A DNA stretch of 64,000 bases from CBINFS01 sp966250015 (GTDB lineage: Bacteria; Bacteroidota; Rhodothermia; Rhodothermales; DASSAV01), in contig CBINFS010000009.1 in NCBI GenBank assembly GCA_966250015.1, forward strand, positions 62,001 through 126,000, written 5' to 3'. The notes under the pieces were generated by a model. The model was not told where the DNA came from. It made no database searches and was given only the letters and a program-made list of their open reading frames with translations. Both the position numbers and the translations under genes were made by a program. Below are positions 60,415 to 64,000 of this stretch, piece by piece. Numbering within the stretch: position 1 is the stretch's first letter; each line of letters opens with the position of its first letter.

Positions 60415-61149
60415 ATGAAGCGCAAATCGACTGTAATAAGCATCGTCAGCGGGAAGGGGGGTGTCGGGAAGAGCATCGTCGGGGTCAACCTCGCCGAGGT
60501 GCTCGCTTCCGGAGGTCACAGCGTTGCCCTCGTCGATGCCGATTTCGGCCAGGGCGCCTGCCGCATACTGCTAAACGAGTCCCCCGGAAGCACGCTGCTC
60601 GACGTTGCCGACCACGTCCGCCTGAGCCGGGACGTCATGCACCGAACCGCGTCCGGTATCACCCTGGTGGAGGCGGCCACCGAACCCGGACAGGCCGAGC
60701 ACAGGCTGTACGGCGCACTCGACCAGATCGTGGCCGAGCTACGAAGCGGACACGAATTCGTACTGATCGATACCCCGGCCGGAGTAGACGGACCGGTACG
60801 TTGGGCGCTCGATAGGGCTGATCTGGGCCTGCTCGTGCTCGTCGGAGAACCCACTGCAATTGCCGACGCCTATCGCCTGACCAAAATGATATGGCAGGTT
60901 GAGCCGGGTTATCCGTTCGGTACGGTTGTGAACTTTGCCGACTCAGAAGAGGATGCCCGAGGGGTCGTCGAACGGTTCAACAAGGTCACGTCGCACTTCG
61001 TGGGGCCTGTCACGAACTTCCTGGGGTGGATCCCCTTCTCCGCCGTCATACGGCAGTCCGTTGCGGACCAGACGCCTGTGGTTCGAAACGAAGGTCCTGT
61101 ACGGGCGCAGTTCGAGCGAATAGCCGGGACGATTGCCGAAGACCTTTAA
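60415..61149 (+). CDS. flhG: MinD-like ATPase FlhG (FleN, YlxH)
   Basis: The 244-residue ParA/MinD-type ATPase has the deviant Walker A SGKGGVGKSIVGVNLAEVLA, VDADFGQGACRILL and LIDTPAGVD. It usually activates FlhF and limits flagellar number, and in polar flagellates represses the master activator. MinD-like C-terminal membrane helix is only weakly apparent. It follows flhF by 51 bp. Confidence 0.92.
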   Translation: MKRKSTVISIVSGKGGVGKSIVGVNLAEVLASGGHSVALVDADFGQGACRILLNESPGSTLLDVADHVRLSRDVMHRTASGITLVEAATEPGQAEHRLYGALDQIVAELRSGHEFVLIDTPAGVDGPVRWALDRADLGLLVLVGEPTAIADAYRLTKMIWQVEPGYPFGTVVNFADSEEDARGVVERFNKVTSHFVGPVTNFLGWIPFSAVIRQSVADQTPVVRNEGPVRAQFERIAGTIAEDL

Positions 61150-61351
61150 AACAGACCGTAGCCGGATCGAGAGCAGGTAAAAATGGCCTCTGAAGCCCAC
61201 ATTTTTCCTTCTACCCCATGCCCGAAATCACGACATACTGCCATCTGAAACGGAAAAATGGTCCATTCAAGCCTTTTGGACCTCCCGGCACACATCTTGT
61301 AGTACGTTCTCACGGATTGTTCATCAATCAATAGCCACCAAACCCAACGTC

Positions 61352-61621
61352 ATGCACCCAATTTTTGTACAGATCAGTGGTCTCATTGGCCTGTTGATTT
61401 TTCTGAAGGAGCTCTGGAGCCTGGCGCCATTCGAACGGACGATTATGGTCGCAGCGGCAACTGGCTTTGCGGTGTATCTGGCTTTGATCTTGGTGGAAAT
61501 TCTGATTAGACGGATCATATCGTTTGCTCCTCCGCGCCTGGCCGATGAAACGGTTGGAGCCGCCAGCACAGCCGGCCGGAAGGCTGAGCACTCCGATACC
61601 AGTACGCCTGAAGCTGCTTAA
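61352..61621 (+). CDS. Small two-helix membrane protein between flhG and fliA
   Basis: The 89-residue protein has two hydrophobic helices, the first at residues 5-20 and the second near 30-52 (TIMVAAATGFAVYLALILVE), followed by a basic stretch (IRRIISFAPPR) and a hydrophilic tail. I do not recognise the family. It is 202 bp after flhG and 39 bp before fliA, on the same strand, so it may be part of the motility operon. Confidence 0.65.
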   Translation: MHPIFVQISGLIGLLIFLKELWSLAPFERTIMVAAATGFAVYLALILVEILIRRIISFAPPRLADETVGAASTAGRKAEHSDTSTPEAA

Positions 61622-61660
61622 ACCGCACCTGTACCCCGTATTCGCCGATAGTATCCCGTC

Positions 61661-62422
61661 ATGGCCCAGGACCTTCAAATACTCGCAGAACTTCACGCAT
61701 CCGCACCCACGCCCAAGAATCGGGAAGCGGTCGTTCTGGCTGCCGTTCCACTCGTACGTTCACTGGTCGGCCGTCTGACCGTACCGGACCACCCCCTCGC
61801 CTCTCGTGAGGACCTGGAGAATGTCGGGTTGCTGGGTCTTCTTCAGGCGCTGGACGGGTACGATCCTTCACGCGGGACTCCGTTCGTTTCGTACGCCTAT
61901 GGCCGAATCCGGGGGGCGCTCATCGACTACCTCCGCTCAATCGATGCGTTGCCGCGCGAACGTCGCCGGCAGCTCGCAGAGGCGCAACACGCCATCGACG
62001 TCCTGCGGCAGTCGATGGGTGAAGAGCCGGACGATCAGGAAGTGGCAGACTACCTCGGCATCTCCTTATCCGAATACCACTTCCTTCTCACCGACGCCCA
62101 GCGTCGGTTCGCCCTTTCACTTCACGACACGACCGGTGCGGACGGCGACCAGTCCGTCGTAGAGACGCTGCCGAACGAAGAAGCCCTCGTTGCGTTCGAC
62201 CAGGTCGACCAGGAGTCACTCCACACCTACGTTGCGGCGCTCATCAAAGAACTCCCCGAGCGCGAACAGACCATCCTCGCGTTGTATTATTTTGAGAACC
62301 TGACGCTTCGGGAAATAGCACAGTTGCTCAATCTGACGGAAGCACGCATTTCGCAGATCATGGGCAAGATCCTGCTAAGTTTGAGGACCAGGCTCAGCCA
62401 GTCGAGCGCGCTGGTAAACTGA
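61661..62422 (+). CDS. fliA: RNA polymerase sigma-28 factor FliA
   Basis: The 253-residue sigma factor has region 2 (LENVGLLGLLQALDGYDPSR; YAYGRIRGALIDYLRSID), region 3 (GEEPDDQEVADYLGISLSEY) and region 4 with helix-turn-helix (LTLREIAQLLNLTEARISQI). It transcribes late flagellar genes from TAAA-N15-GCCGATAA-type promoters, of which this window contains several, and is held by FlgM (20416-20778). Confidence 0.95.
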   Translation: MAQDLQILAELHASAPTPKNREAVVLAAVPLVRSLVGRLTVPDHPLASREDLENVGLLGLLQALDGYDPSRGTPFVSYAYGRIRGALIDYLRSIDALPRERRRQLAEAQHAIDVLRQSMGEEPDDQEVADYLGISLSEYHFLLTDAQRRFALSLHDTTGADGDQSVVETLPNEEALVAFDQVDQESLHTYVAALIKELPEREQTILALYYFENLTLREIAQLLNLTEARISQIMGKILLSLRTRLSQSSALVN

Positions 62423-62844
62423 CCGTCCCTGTCCCGGAGAGGAAATTCACATCGACCCAATCCCCTGTTTCTTGAGGGCTTGGATGCCAGGGAAACTCGC
62501 GCGACTGTTGCGATAGCCCAACCTGACCGTTCAGACGCTTTAGGCTCGTCTAAAATCCCAGGGTGACGTGTCCGTTAAACCCACACCGATCCGGTCCACG
62601 TCGGTCGCGGATACTTGGGAAGTCTTTGGCTTTGAATGGAAACATGAAAGGTTGTAAAATTGCTGAACCTTTCGATTCCCTTTCAGTATATTGGGGCGAC
62701 TTAAAAGCGAATCGTCATTCATGCAAGTCAAGTAAAATAAACGAATTCCCAGGCTAGCGAGATCGTGCCGTAAGGCGTAAAAAAGGGTCCGGTCGGTCGC
62801 GGCGATCTGGAGATACTGCAATCTATTGATTTGGAGGTTGATTA
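62423..62844. other. Intergenic region in front of the PpiD-like gene
   Basis: This 422-bp region lacks a convincing terminator for the fliA operon. It contains a vegetative promoter candidate (62632-62660) and the ribosome site GGAGG at 62833-62837. A short direct repeat, GTCGGTCGCGG-like, occurs near 62600 and 62787. No gene was recognised. Confidence 0.4.
62632..62660 (+). promoter_or_regulatory. Vegetative (sigma-70-type) promoter candidate
   Basis: TTGAAT, 17 bases, TAAAAT lies 185 bases upstream of the PpiD-like gene. Spacing is ideal and both boxes match at four or five of six bases. Confidence 0.45.
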
Positions 62845-64000
62845 ATGGGCACAATGAATAAACTCCGGGACAACACCGGAGTGATCCTCTGGATTCTGGT
62901 CATCGCGTTTGGTGTGATCTGGGTGCTCCAGGATTCAGGTGCCTTCGACGTGGTCGGGCAATCTGCCGGGCGTGACATCATCATTGTCGATGGGGATCCG
63001 ATCACCTACGACGAGTACAGCCGCGCTCTGGATAACCGGATGCAGCAGTATCAGCAGCAAACGGGTGAGAACATGCCACCCCAGATGCTCGACCTCGAGC
63101 GGGACCGCATTTTTGAGGCCCTGGTCGTCAACAAGCTGCGCGAGCGCGAGATGGATCGCATGGGCATTACGGTCACCGACGAGGAGCTGGCCGACATGGT
63201 GCTGGGCGACAATCCGCATCAGATCATCCAGATCTATTTCGGCGACGGGCAGGGCGGCATCAACCGCGCGCTCTTGCAGAACTTCATCGAAGACCCCGAG
63301 GCCAGGGAAGAGTGGATCCAGCTCGAAGAATACCTGCGCGCCGAACGTCGCCGGGAAAAGCTGGATCAGCTCATCACCAGCACGGTACGCGTTTCCGAGC
63401 AAGACGTCCTCGACGAGTATCTGAAGCGGAACCGTTCTGCCAACGTCGAATACGTGGCGCTTCGGTATGCAGCGATCCCCGACGATTCGATCCAGGTGAC
63501 TGACCGCGACTTCCGTCGTTTCTACGACGCGAATAAAGAAGACTTCAAGAGGGAGAAGACCTACACCATCAACTACGTCACGGTCTCGAAGCTGCCTACG
63601 GCCGAGGACTCTTCGCTCGTCATATCAGAGCTCGAAAGGGCGAGAGAGCGGTTTGCCATTGCGGAGAACGATTCGCTCTTCCTCATTCAGAACGGCTCGG
63701 AGCGTCCCTACACGAGCGCGTACTTCAAGGCCGACGATCTCGACCCCGAAATCGCTGACGCCGTATTCTCGAATCCGGAGCCTGGCCGCATCGTGGGCCC
63801 GATTGTGGCCGGTGGCGAGGCACATCTGGTAAAAATAGTCGGCGTCCGCCCGGCTGAGGACGTCGTGGTGAAGGCGCGGCACATCCTCTTCCGCGCACCG
63901 GAAGGCGATGCGGCGGAACGGAACGCGGCACGCACCAAAGCCAATCAGGCGCTCGCTCGAATCAACGACGGCGCCGATTTCGGTGCTCTGGCTCGCGAGC
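62845..64000 (+). CDS. Membrane-anchored peptidyl-prolyl isomerase, PpiD/SurA-like (runs off the right edge)
   Basis: The open frame from the ATG at 62845 (ribosome site GGAGG 7 bases before) stays open to the window end, about 385 residues. It has a single N-terminal membrane helix (VILWILVIAFGVIWVLQDSG), then a SurA_N-type chaperone region (IIIVDGDPITYDEYSRALDN, ITVTDEELADMVLG) and the start of a parvulin rotamase domain (VVVKARHILFRAPEGDAAER). This is the PpiD layout, a periplasmic folding factor anchored in the inner membrane. A second ATG at 62854 is possible. The reading frame at the far end is incomplete. Confidence 0.88.
   Translation, partial: MGTMNKLRDNTGVILWILVIAFGVIWVLQDSGAFDVVGQSAGRDIIIVDGDPITYDEYSRALDNRMQQYQQQTGENMPPQMLDLERDRIFEALVVNKLREREMDRMGITVTDEELADMVLGDNPHQIIQIYFGDGQGGINRALLQNFIEDPEAREEWIQLEEYLRAERRREKLDQLITSTVRVSEQDVLDEYLKRNRSANVEYVALRYAAIPDDSIQVTDRDFRRFYDANKEDFKREKTYTINYVTVSKLPTAEDSSLVISELERARERFAIAENDSLFLIQNGSERPYTSAYFKADDLDPEIADAVFSNPEPGRIVGPIVAGGEAHLVKIVGVRPAEDVVVKARHILFRAPEGDAAERNAARTKANQALARINDGADFGALARE

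Overview
The window is a flagellar and motility locus embedded in ordinary housekeeping genes. Average base composition is high-moderate GC (about 55-60 % where I counted lines). A lipobox lipoprotein, a secreted S9 dipeptidyl peptidase, a two-lobed secreted M16 peptidase and a roughly 1,200-residue outer-membrane protein point to a Gram-negative bacterium, most likely of the Rhodothermota/Bacteroidota neighbourhood. That placement is inference from gene style; no rRNA or other decisive marker is present.

Layout. 1-11.0 kb holds housekeeping and hypothetical genes: a pepA-like fragment, nrnA-like DHH phosphoesterase, a lipoprotein, a cupin, secreted unknowns, D-Ala-D-Ala ligase, a metallophosphatase, dihydroorotase and a DPP-IV-like peptidase. 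11.0-17.8 kb is a probable glycan-plus-filament island: a WlbA/WbpB-type nucleotide-sugar dehydrogenase, a TPR-glycosyltransferase-methyltransferase fusion, two almost identical flagellin genes in tandem, and a family-2 glycosyltransferase. 18.1-20.8 kb carries fliS, fliD, a fliT-like gene and flgM. 20.8-23.0 kb carries a sigma-54 activator and its sensor kinase (FlrBC/FleSR type) on the minus strand. 23.4-36.2 kb is one long plus-strand basal body-hook run: flgB, flgC, an unknown gene, fliE, fliF, fliG, fliH, fliI, fliJ, a motE-like gene, fliK, flgD, the TIGR02530-type gene and flgE.

36.2-45.9 kb interrupts with cysteine desulfurase, murA, the giant outer-membrane protein and the M16 peptidase. 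46.2-48.7 kb holds a small periplasmic binding-protein-like gene followed by a chemoreceptor. 49.0-62.4 kb is the second flagellar run: motA, motB, fliL, fliM, fliN/fliY, fliO, fliP, fliQ, fliR, flhB, flhA, flhF, flhG, a small membrane protein and fliA. The window ends inside a PpiD/SurA-like folding factor.

How it works together. Sequence motifs support a two-tier hierarchy. Sigma-54 -24/-12 elements (TGGCAC...TTGC type) lie in front of flgB, motA and fliO, next to a divergently encoded sigma-54 activator/kinase pair. FliA-type (sigma-28) elements with a shared form (TTAAG ... CCGATACC) lie in front of the first flagellin, fliS, flgM and the binding-protein/chemoreceptor pair. FliA and its probable anti-sigma factor FlgM are both present, so early basal-body and export genes would be read by sigma-54 and late filament and sensory genes by sigma-28. 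No CRISPR array, rRNA, tRNA, prophage or insertion sequence was seen. flgF/G/H/I/A, flgK/L and the core che genes are not in the window.
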